6,400 bases of DNA from Alphaproteobacteria bacterium (GTDB lineage Bacteria > Pseudomonadota > Alphaproteobacteria > SMXP01): positions 1-6,400 of the forward strand of contig JAJFIM010000305.1 in assembly GCA_021774995.1 (NCBI GenBank), given 5' to 3'. Made by a program: the position numbers and the translations under genes. Positions 1 to 4,651 of the stretch are shown here, piece after piece. The notes beneath the pieces were generated by a model that searched no databases, was not told the origin of the DNA, and saw only the letters and a program-made list of their open reading frames with translations. Numbering within the stretch: position 1 is the stretch's first letter; every line of letters starts with the position of its first letter.

Positions 1-923
1 ACCGGCCGCTCCGCGCGTTTGGGAACAAAATAATACATGATGCCAAGAAACCCGGCGGTCAGGAAAAAGCCCACTGCGTTGTGGCCATACCACCACTGCG
101 TGAGGGCGTCTTGAACGCCGGAAAACAGCGAATAGCTTTTCGATCCGGCGAACGACACAGGCACCGCCATGTTGTTGATCAGATGCAACATGGCGATGGT
201 GACAATAAAGGCCAGGTAAAACCAGTTCGCCACATAGATATGCGGCTCGCGCCGCCGCATGAGGGTGCCAAGGAAAACGATTAAATACGTCACCCAGACT
301 GCGGTCAGCCACAGATCAACATACCATTCCGGTTCGGCGTATTCTTTGGATTGCGTGACGCCCATGAGATAGCCGGTGGCCGCCAGCACGATAAAAAGCT
401 GATAGCCCCAAAAGACAAACCACGGCGCCAGCGCACCCGCCAACCGCGCTTTACATGTGCGTTGAACGACATAAAAGCTTGTTGCGATCAACACATTTCC
501 GCCAAAGGCGAAAATCACGGCGGAAGTATGAACGGGCCGCATGCGGCCGAAATTAAGCCAGGCCGTGTCGAAATTCAGTACCGGGAATGTGAGCTGAAGC
601 GCGATGATCAAGCCCACCAGAAAACCGGCAATCCCCCAGAAGGTAGAAGCAATAACGCCCGCTTTGATGACGCCGTCATTGTACTGAATGGCGCCCTTTT
701 CCCCGTTCTGCGCCGGGGCGATTGTGCGTTTGATGGACGCGTTGATGAGGATGAAAACGCCCAGCAGGAAGGCGGCCGCAAACATAAAGGCGTGGGTTTC
801 GAGCAGAGGGTCGATGGCTTGCGAGGCCCAGAAGATCGCCCCGATGGCGCCGATAAAAAGCGCGGCGCCCATGGCAAGTTCCGTGGAGTGTATGTCTGTA
901 TTTGGCTCGTTGACTTGAAGCAT
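1..923 (-). CDS. ccoN: cbb3-type cytochrome c oxidase subunit I (CcoN), N-terminal 307 codons
   Basis: Catalytic haem-copper subunit of the high-affinity cbb3 terminal oxidase in the inner membrane. It reduces O2 to water with electrons from membrane c-type cytochromes and pumps protons. Read on the minus strand from ATG at 923, preceded by AGGAG nine bases upstream; the frame stays open to the window edge, so the C-terminal part is missing. Many hydrophobic segments are visible. Hallmarks include RPVHTSAVIFAFGGN at about residues 130-143, where His132 matches the low-spin haem ligand of the family, and QWWYGHNAVGFFLTAGFLG at about 276-294, where His281 matches the CuB-ligand region. Then comes MYYFVPKRAERP at the edge, also very typical. 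Two hydrophobic segments (about 17-37 and 47-62) precede the core. ccoO, ccoQ and ccoP would be expected further left, outside the window. No convincing FNR box was found in the 201-bp divergent gap to arsR. Identity is nearly certain from motif conservation. Confidence 0.97.
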   Translation of the reverse strand, partial: MLQVNEPNTDIHSTELAMGAALFIGAIGAIFWASQAIDPLLETHAFMFAAAFLLGVFILINASIKRTIAPAQNGEKGAIQYNDGVIKAGVIASTFWGIAGFLVGLIIALQLTFPVLNFDTAWLNFGRMRPVHTSAVIFAFGGNVLIATSFYVVQRTCKARLAGALAPWFVFWGYQLFIVLAATGYLMGVTQSKEYAEPEWYVDLWLTAVWVTYLIVFLGTLMRRREPHIYVANWFYLAFIVTIAMLHLINNMAVPVSFAGSKSYSLFSGVQDALTQWWYGHNAVGFFLTAGFLGIMYYFVPKRAERP

Positions 924-1089
924 GGCGCTTCGGCTCCTGTCCTGTGGCGAATCAACTGGAAGAGTAGCAATAATCGCAGCCTATTACCCTAAGGCGATTG
1001 ACATAGGCGCTGCACGCGCCTGTGCGCGGCCTGATATGAGTGAGGTTGGATGATTTCTCAAGAGAACATAGTGCCGCACCCCTGAAGTC

Positions 1090-1118
1090 TTGACTATTTC
1101 CATATTTCAATGAATATT
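1090..1118 (+). promoter_or_regulatory. arsR operon promoter
   Basis: TTGACT at 1090-1095 matches the sigma70 -35 consensus in five of six bases. Seventeen bases later, AATATT at 1113-1118 matches the -10 consensus in four of six. A start site about seven bases past the -10 falls on or next to the A of the arsR ATG at 1125, so the transcript would be leaderless. The boxes and spacing are seen; promoter activity is inferred. Confidence 0.55.
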
Positions 1119-1121
1119 GAA
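1106..1121. promoter_or_regulatory. ArsR operator-like dyad
   Basis: A perfect 6-bp inverted repeat, TTCAAT-GAAT-ATTGAA, lies across the predicted -10 element and ends three bases before the arsR start codon. A second, overlapping repeat (ATATT at 1102-1106 with AATAT at 1113-1117) shares the region. AT-rich dyads of this type over the promoter are where ArsR/SmtB repressors bind, so arsenite-relieved autorepression of the operon is the natural reading. Binding itself is inferred from position and symmetry. Confidence 0.65.
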
Positions 1122-1124
1122 TAG

Positions 1125-1469
1125 ATGGAATCAACACACGCAATAAAAGCTCTGGCCGCCTTGGCGCAGGAGCACCGCCTCGCCGTTTTCCGGCTGCTGG
1201 TTGCACAAGGGCCAACCGGTCTGCCTGCGGGCGAAATCGCGAAAACCATAGGGATTTCCGCCTCCGGCATGTCGTTCCATTTGGCGCAGTTGGAGCATGC
1301 CGGGCTGGTGCGTTCATGGCGCCGCCAACGACGTATCTATTACGCGGTTGAAATTGAGAACGTGCGCCGCCTCTTGGCTTTTCTGACCCAGGATTGCTGT
1401 CAGGGCCGCCCGGACATATGCGGCGATATTGGCGCATTGGCGCAGGTCTGCGGACCTGAAGAGGCCTAA
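1125..1469 (+). CDS. arsR: ArsR-family arsenite-responsive repressor
   Basis: A 114-residue winged helix-turn-helix repressor expected to bind its own promoter as a dimer and release it on binding As(III). The HTH spans about residues 33-63, with recognition-helix sequence SASGMSFHLAQLEHAGLV and a wing at WRRQRRIYYAVE. It lacks the classical ELCVCDL metal site of E. coli ArsR. It has Cys91-Cys92 and Cys99 near the C-terminus, resembling the CC-x5-C site of Acidithiobacillus ferrooxidans ArsR but with one more residue in the gap; Cys109 is a further thiol. The start at 1125 gives the usual family N-terminus (ALAALAQEHRLAVFRLL), yet no Shine-Dalgarno precedes it, which fits leaderless translation. 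arsC follows four bases after the stop, so the two are co-transcribed. Identity is firm; the exact metal ligands are inferred by comparison with the family. Confidence 0.95.
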   Translation: MESTHAIKALAALAQEHRLAVFRLLVAQGPTGLPAGEIAKTIGISASGMSFHLAQLEHAGLVRSWRRQRRIYYAVEIENVRRLLAFLTQDCCQGRPDICGDIGALAQVCGPEEA

Positions 1470-1473
1470 AATC

Positions 1474-1971
1474 ATGACCGCGGCGCCTCTCAATATACTT
1501 TTTTTGTGTACGGGAAATTCTGCGCGCAGCATCATGGCTGAAGCGATCCTGGCGCGAGAAGGGCGCGGAAAAATGCGCGCCTACAGTGCAGGCAGCCGTC
1601 CTGCGGGCCAGGTTCACCCTTTGGCGCGCGCGCTCTTGGCTGAAACCGGCCATGACATTTCGCATCTGCGTTCAAAAAGCTGGGATGAGTTTGCGGCTCC
1701 GGGCGCGCCGGTCTTTGATTTTATATTTACCGTTTGCGACAACGCCGCCAACGAGACGTGCCCCGTGATGCCGGGGCGCGCGCCAATAATCCATTGGGGC
1801 GCGCCTGACCCTGCGGCTGTGCAGGGGAGCGCCGCACGGCGGCGCGCAGCTTTTCGCAGTGTTTATGACCTATTCGTCCGGCGCATCGCGGCGCTTGTTG
1901 CGCTTCCCATTGAGAATTTGGAGGGCGGAGAATTGCTGAAACGCTTGCGGGAAATTGGCCATATCACATGA
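1474..1971 (+). CDS. arsC: Arsenate reductase, low-molecular-weight phosphatase fold
   Basis: Cytoplasmic enzyme of 165 residues that reduces arsenate to arsenite for export. The active-site loop Cys12-TGNSA-Arg18 is the CX5R motif of the low-molecular-weight tyrosine phosphatase superfamily, and Asp112-Pro113 supplies the conserved DP general acid. Cys88 and Cys96, in the stretch TVCDNAANETCPVMPG, are placed like the resolving cysteines of thioredoxin-coupled ArsC (Cys82 and Cys89 in the S. aureus enzyme), so a three-cysteine relay is likely. Thioredoxin or another thiol could be the reductant. The start at 1474 is preferred over an in-frame ATG at 1429, which lies inside arsR, because GAAGAGG sits nine bases upstream and the protein then begins directly at the first beta strand. 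It is four bases after arsR and 19 bases before acr3, tight operon spacing. At 165 residues it is longer than the roughly 130-140 of Gram-positive ArsC. Confidence 0.93.
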   Translation: MTAAPLNILFLCTGNSARSIMAEAILAREGRGKMRAYSAGSRPAGQVHPLARALLAETGHDISHLRSKSWDEFAAPGAPVFDFIFTVCDNAANETCPVMPGRAPIIHWGAPDPAAVQGSAARRRAAFRSVYDLFVRRIAALVALPIENLEGGELLKRLREIGHIT

Positions 1972-1990
1972 GAAAACAGGCGGAAAAAGA

Positions 1991-3097
1991 ATGACAGTGA
2001 GCGAACAAAAAACACAAGAAGAAGACGCGGGCCAGGCCATGGATCTTTTTTCGCGTTACTTATCTGTATGGGTGGCGTTGTGCATTCTCATGGGAATCGT
2101 CCTTGGCCATTTTTTTCCAAGTTTTTTCCATCTCCTGGGGTCGATGGAAATTGCGCGGGTCAACATGCCTGTCGCCGCGCTCATCTGGCTGATGATCGTG
2201 CCGATGCTGCTGAAAGTTGATTTTGGCGCCCTGCATCACGTGCGCGAACATTGGCGGGGCATCGGCGTGACGCTGTTTATTAATTGGGCGATCAAGCCTT
2301 TTTCCATGGCGCTGCTTGCCTGGGTTTTTATCGGCGGTCTGTTTGCGCCTTATCTGCCCGCAGAACAGATTTCATCTTATGTTGCGGGCCTGATCATTCT
2401 GGCCGCCGCGCCGTGTACGGCGATGGTTTTTGTGTGGAGCCGTCTCACTAAGGGCGAACCCAATTTTACGCTCACCCAGGTGGCGCTCAATGATGCGATC
2501 ATGGTCATTGCTTTCGCGCCCGTGGTCGGGCTGTTGCTGGGGCTTTCCGCCATTGTCGTGCCTTGGGATACGCTGCTTCTCTCGGTTGGGCTCTATATCG
2601 TCATTCCCGTGATCGCGGCGCAAGCATGGCGCCGCTGCGTGTTGAGATCTGGCGGTCCGGCGGCGCTCGAGCGCACATTGAAAAGATTGACTCAGCCCTC
2701 ACTGATGGCTTTGCTGGCGACCCTGGTTCTGCTGTTCGGGTTTCAGGGTGAACAGATTATCGCGCATCCCCTCATCATCGCGTTGCTGAGTGTTCCTATT
2801 CTGATTCAAGTCTATTTCAATGCCGGGCTGGCTTACCTTCTCAACCGACATTTTGGCGTTGCCCATTGCATTGCCGGTCCTTCGGCATTAATCGGCGCCA
2901 GCAATTTTTTTGAACTCGCTGTGGCGGCCGCCATCAGCCTGTTCGGGTTCACGTCGGGCGCGGCGCTGGCCACGGTTGTGGGCGTACTGGTTGAGGTGCC
3001 TGTGATGCTTTCAGTTGTGCGCATCGTGAACGCCAGCAAGGATTGGTATGAACGCGGCCAACCAGGCGCCAGTGGTAAAACCTCACGCGTAATATGA
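1991..3097 (+). CDS. acr3: Arsenite efflux permease, ACR3 family
   Basis: Inner-membrane carrier of 368 residues that exports arsenite, completing the detoxification begun by ArsC. About ten hydrophobic segments are visible from residue 23 to 345, the usual size and topology for ACR3. Family signatures present are the RYLSVWVALCILMGIVLG start, NMPVAALIWLMIVPML, and APCTAMVFVWSRLTKG with Cys142, the counterpart of the cysteine shown to be essential in characterised Acr3 proteins. GASNFFELAVA carries Glu308, the counterpart of the conserved glutamate. The frame is open from a TTG at 1955 inside arsC, but the ATG at 1991 with AGGCGG seven bases upstream is the better start. The first 18 or so residues are hydrophilic and poorly conserved in type, so an ATG at 2039 cannot be excluded. 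It is not the unrelated ArsB carrier. Identity is firm. Confidence 0.96.
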   Translation: MTVSEQKTQEEDAGQAMDLFSRYLSVWVALCILMGIVLGHFFPSFFHLLGSMEIARVNMPVAALIWLMIVPMLLKVDFGALHHVREHWRGIGVTLFINWAIKPFSMALLAWVFIGGLFAPYLPAEQISSYVAGLIILAAAPCTAMVFVWSRLTKGEPNFTLTQVALNDAIMVIAFAPVVGLLLGLSAIVVPWDTLLLSVGLYIVIPVIAAQAWRRCVLRSGGPAALERTLKRLTQPSLMALLATLVLLFGFQGEQIIAHPLIIALLSVPILIQVYFNAGLAYLLNRHFGVAHCIAGPSALIGASNFFELAVAAAISLFGFTSGAALATVVGVLVEVPVMLSVVRIVNASKDWYERGQPGASGKTSRVI

Positions 3098-3104
3098 CCC
3101 AAGG

Positions 3105-3117
3105 GCGGCAGGGCCGC
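3105..3117 (+). other. Small hairpin in the acr3-downstream gap
   Basis: GCGGC-AGG-GCCGC forms a perfect 5-bp GC stem eight bases after the acr3 stop and 17 bases before the next start. No T-run follows directly, so it is not a clear terminator. It could stabilise the acr3 mRNA 3' end or dampen expression of the small gene after it. Function is inference only. Confidence 0.3.
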
Positions 3118-3134
3118 AGGTAAAAACCTTGTAG

Positions 3135-3338
3135 ATGGCGCAATATATTTTCAAAATTATATTCTTTATCCTGATTATCCTGAGCGGGATCATTGGCGTT
3201 TTGTTCGAGACTGCGCCCTTCGCGGAAAGTGAGTGGACCCTTTTTATGATTTTCGGTCTCGCCGCGCTCCTCATGGGCGCGGCGCTGGCGGCGGTCATCG
3301 CTTTTGTCGCGGGCCGGAAGGCGCCTCCCGAGGAATAA
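3135..3338 (+). CDS. Small two-helix membrane protein downstream of acr3
   Basis: A 67-residue protein I do not recognise. Two strongly hydrophobic segments, about residues 3-24 (YIFKIIFFILIILSGIIGVLF) and 35-60 (TLFMIFGLAALLMGAALAAVIAFVAG), are joined by a short acidic, proline-containing loop (ETAPFAESEW). The C-terminus is a charged tail (GRKAPPEE). The basic residues after helix two suggest both ends are cytoplasmic, with the acidic loop in the periplasm. It begins 37 bases after acr3 on the same strand and is probably its operon partner, which makes an accessory role in arsenite efflux or membrane stress possible but unproven. The Shine-Dalgarno is weak: the nearest purine stretch, CAGG at 3117-3120, is 14 bases from the ATG. 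Hydrophobic composition, glycine-rich helix two and operon position argue for a real gene; poor initiation signals argue for caution. Confidence 0.65.
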   Translation: MAQYIFKIIFFILIILSGIIGVLFETAPFAESEWTLFMIFGLAALLMGAALAAVIAFVAGRKAPPEE

Positions 3339-3376
3339 ATTTAGCCCATTGATGCATGAAATATTCCTCTCAATGG
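3330..3376 (+). repeat. Two interleaved inverted repeats at the end of the ars operon
   Basis: GAGGAATA (3330-3337, overlapping the stop codon of the small membrane gene) is perfectly complementary to TATTCCTC (3362-3369). CCATTGA (3346-3352) is perfectly complementary to TCAATGG (3370-3376). The arms alternate, so the two stems either compete or form a pseudoknot-like fold. No T-run follows, so this is not a standard intrinsic terminator. It may act in 3'-end processing, attenuation or protein binding. Confidence 0.4.
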
Positions 3377-3380
3377 CGCC

Positions 3381-3421
3381 GGGCATTCCCCAAAAAACTT
3401 GATGTTTTGCGCCAAATGCCC
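3381..3421 (+). repeat. Nested hairpin between the ars operon and the Lrp-family gene
   Basis: Outer arms GGGCATT (3381-3387) and AATGCCC (3415-3421) are perfectly complementary. Inside, AAAAC (3394-3398) pairs with GTTTT (3404-3408) around a TTGAT loop. GGCGC at 3375-3379 can also pair with GCGCC at 3409-3413, which crosses the outer stem. The following bases (TGTATTATTTC) are T-rich but lack a clean T-run, so a weak terminator is possible. Confidence 0.35.
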
Positions 3422-3423
3422 TG

Positions 3424-3452
3424 TATTATTTCTGGAATTTAGGATATTATTT
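3424..3452. promoter_or_regulatory. Direct repeat upstream of the Lrp-family gene
   Basis: TATTATTT occurs at 3424-3431 and again at 3445-3452, a 21-bp period equal to about two helical turns, ending 33 bases before the regulator's start. Same-face AT-rich repeats fit binding by an oligomeric regulator such as an Lrp octamer, so autoregulation is possible. The second copy also resembles a -10 element. Seen in sequence; function inferred. Confidence 0.3.
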
Positions 3453-3485
3453 GCAAAAGTCGATAATAGCGGAAAGGAAATACTC

Positions 3486-3947
3486 ATGGATGAAATCGAT
3501 CGGAAATTACTGACGCTTATTCAGGAAGATTCCACGCGCTCAATCTCAGACATCGCCGAGCGGGTCGGGCTGACCAACACGCCCTGCTGGCGGCGCCTGC
3601 AAAATCTTGAAGACCAGGGCGTGATTCGCAAGCGGGTTGCTCTGCTGAATCCCGATAAAATGAATCTCAGCACGACGGCGTTTGTCGCCGTAAAAACCAA
3701 TCAACACAGCCAAGCTTGGCTTGATGGATTCGCCAGGGCCGTCAAAGATATTCCCGAGGTTATGGAGTTCTACCGTATGAGCGGCGAGACCGATTATCTG
3801 ATGCGGATCGTTGTGCCTGATATTGCGGGATATGATATTGTTTATAAGAGGCTTATTGAAAAGGTTGATCTTGCGGACGTTACATCCAGCTTCGCCATGG
3901 AGCAAATTAAGTATACCACCGCCCTGCCGGTGAGCTATGTAAAATAA
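3486..3947 (+). CDS. Lrp/AsnC-family transcriptional regulator
   Basis: A 153-residue regulator of the feast/famine family, which binds DNA as dimers or octamers and usually senses amino acids or related metabolites. The N-terminal winged HTH covers about residues 1-60 (MDEIDRKLLTLIQEDSTRSI, then SDIAERVGLTNTPCWRRLQNLEDQGVI, the typical Lrp recognition helix). A RAM effector domain follows from about residue 65 to 150, with the family signatures VMEFYRMSGETDYLMRIVV and SSFAMEQIKYTTALPV. The frame is open upstream to 3399, but ATG at 3486 is the normal family start and has AAAGGAAA about seven bases upstream. It stands alone between the ars operon and the secreted-protein gene, both on the same strand. 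The ligand and targets cannot be told from the sequence. A 14-bp palindrome (3708-3721) and a 6-bp stem (3675-3691) inside the gene are noted but not interpreted. Family assignment is firm. Confidence 0.94.
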   Translation: MDEIDRKLLTLIQEDSTRSISDIAERVGLTNTPCWRRLQNLEDQGVIRKRVALLNPDKMNLSTTAFVAVKTNQHSQAWLDGFARAVKDIPEVMEFYRMSGETDYLMRIVVPDIAGYDIVYKRLIEKVDLADVTSSFAMEQIKYTTALPVSYVK

Positions 3948-3955
3948 GCGTTTTG

Positions 3956-3977
3956 CGCCAGGCGGGGCGGTTTATTT
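3956..3977 (+). terminator. Possible weak terminator after the Lrp-family gene
   Basis: CGCC (3956-3959) and GGCG (3966-3969) can form a 4-bp stem, followed by GTTTATTT. It lies nine bases after the stop codon. The stem is short, so termination here is uncertain. Confidence 0.25.
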
Positions 3978-3979
3978 AG

Positions 3980-3997
3980 TGTGACTTGGCGGTCACA
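3980..3997. promoter_or_regulatory. TGTGAC/GTCACA dyad
   Basis: TGTGAC-TTGGCG-GTCACA is a perfect 6-bp inverted repeat in the gap upstream of the secreted-protein gene. The half-sites recall CRP/FNR-type sites (TGTGA and TCACA), but the inner spacing is eight rather than six bases, so assignment to that family is not justified. It lacks a following T-run and is not a terminator. A regulator-binding site is plausible. Confidence 0.35.
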
Positions 3998-4041
3998 AAG
4001 CTGGAAATCCGTAGGAAAATCATTTCCGCGCATTATAGTTA

Positions 4042-4089
4042 TTTTATTATCACAACGTCATTGATAAAAAAAAGACAAAACCCTAAACT
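4042..4089 (+). promoter_or_regulatory. Candidate promoter with overlapping dyad for the secreted-protein gene
   Basis: TTGATA (4061-4066) and TAAACT (4084-4089) are separated by exactly 17 bases and match the sigma70 consensus in five and four of six positions. An AT-rich dyad overlaps the -35: TTATCA (4047-4052) with TGATAA (4062-4067), extended to ten of eleven pairs by flanking T and A runs (4042-4045 with 4069-4072). A start site near 4096 would give a leader of about 87 bases before the ATG at 4183. Confidence 0.4.
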
Positions 4090-4199
4090 TCACTGGTCTT
4101 GAGGGTGGGCAGGCGGGGAGCATCTACTTTAATCTCGTCAATTATAGCTTGCCTTTTGCGGTGCGCAAAGGTGATACGCTTTATGTTGTCGGCGTCTAA
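4068..4199 (+). pseudogene. Possible 3' remnant of a coding sequence
   Basis: This frame is open for 43 codons after a stop at 4065 and ends at TAA 4197-4199, with no ATG or upstream start codon for most of its length. It reads like a protein C-terminus: a Gly-rich stretch (TGLEGGQAGS), then alternating hydrophobic residues (IYFNLVNYSLPFAVRKGDTL) ending in YVVGV. It overlaps the first 17 bases of the secreted-protein gene in another frame. I do not recognise the parent family. It may be a decayed gene cut at about 4068, or simply a chance open frame; the second cannot be excluded. Confidence 0.25.
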
Positions 4200-4518
4200 C
4201 AGATTTTTGAAACGCTTTGTCACGATATGGTATCTCGTGATCGCAACCAATGTGGTGGGCGTGGCGCAAGGGTGCGCGTGTCAAGACCAGGCTCATGAAC
4301 ATGACGCCGCGTCGATGGCCGTCATGATGGAGCAGGCGGCTGTTGATTGCACCGGCGATGGCCCAGAAGGCAATCACATAGGGATTCAGAATTGGGAATC
4401 TTATTTGCCTGCGCCTGAATTTCTGCTCACGCATTCTAAAAGCGGCCAGATTTACACCGCCTCCATTATAGAACTTAGATCCTTATCCGGACAGTTCACC
4501 GATAAAATACCCATATAA
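4183..4518 (+). CDS. Small exported Cys/His/Met-rich protein, probable lipoprotein
   Basis: A 111-residue protein I do not recognise. Residues 1-11 are basic (Arg7, Lys10, Arg11), followed by a hydrophobic segment (about 12-28). VAQGC then ends at Cys31, which fits the permissive lipoprotein cleavage pattern, although Gln at -2 is unusual. The mature N-terminus carries possible metal ligands: Cys31-x-Cys33, His38-x-His40, and Met45, Met48 and Met49, with Cys56 beyond. The rest is polar, with no further membrane segment. The frame extends upstream to 4099, but ATG at 4183 with AAAGGTGA about nine bases upstream gives a clean signal peptide. The outer-membrane gene follows 133 bases later on the same strand, so the two may work together at the envelope. 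Copper or another soft metal is a plausible ligand from residue content alone; this is inference. Confidence 0.72.
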   Translation: MLSASNRFLKRFVTIWYLVIATNVVGVAQGCACQDQAHEHDAASMAVMMEQAAVDCTGDGPEGNHIGIQNWESYLPAPEFLLTHSKSGQIYTASIIELRSLSGQFTDKIPI

Positions 4519-4651
4519 ATTCTCCAAACAATCACTCTTTTGAACATCCGAGCCGGCAGAGCGCACGATCTTTAGGCAGCTGTATTTGTCTTTCGCATCG
4601 CGGGCGCGCGTATTCAGCGTCGGCGCTGATCTATTGATTTTGGAGAAGACC

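Noticed and set aside
608..970. 120-residue minus-strand open frame over the start of ccoN
   Set aside because: It overlaps the ccoN coding frame, lacks family features and reads as low-complexity Ser/Pro/Arg-rich shadow translation.
351..992. 213-residue plus-strand open frame opposite ccoN
   Set aside because: It is antisense to a strongly conserved ccoN frame and its composition (many charged residues, no domain) is typical of an antisense shadow.
1006..1020. GGCGC-TGCAC-GCGCC hairpin between ccoN and arsR
   Set aside because: The stem is only 5 bp in a divergent intergenic region with no T-run; divergent genes need no terminator there.
924..1090. FNR/Anr box upstream of ccoN
   Set aside because: Half-sites such as ATCAA at 950-954 and TTGAC near 988 occur, but no TTGAT-N4-ATCAA-like palindrome was found, so oxygen control cannot be claimed.
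952..1665. 237-residue minus-strand open frame across arsR and arsC
   Set aside because: It runs antisense through the ars promoter and two well-supported genes, with Arg/Pro-rich shadow composition.
3675..3691. ACGGCG/CGCCGT hairpin inside the Lrp-family gene
   Set aside because: A 6-bp stem within coding sequence is common by chance, and no regulatory context is apparent.
3708..3721. 14-bp perfect palindrome AGCCAAGCTTGGCT inside the Lrp-family gene
   Set aside because: A palindrome of this length is expected about 0.4 times by chance in 6.4 kb, and it lies within conserved coding sequence.
4003..4027. GGAAAT/ATTTCC inverted repeat
   Set aside because: Only 6 bp with a 13-base spacer and no promoter relationship; likely chance in AT-rich sequence.
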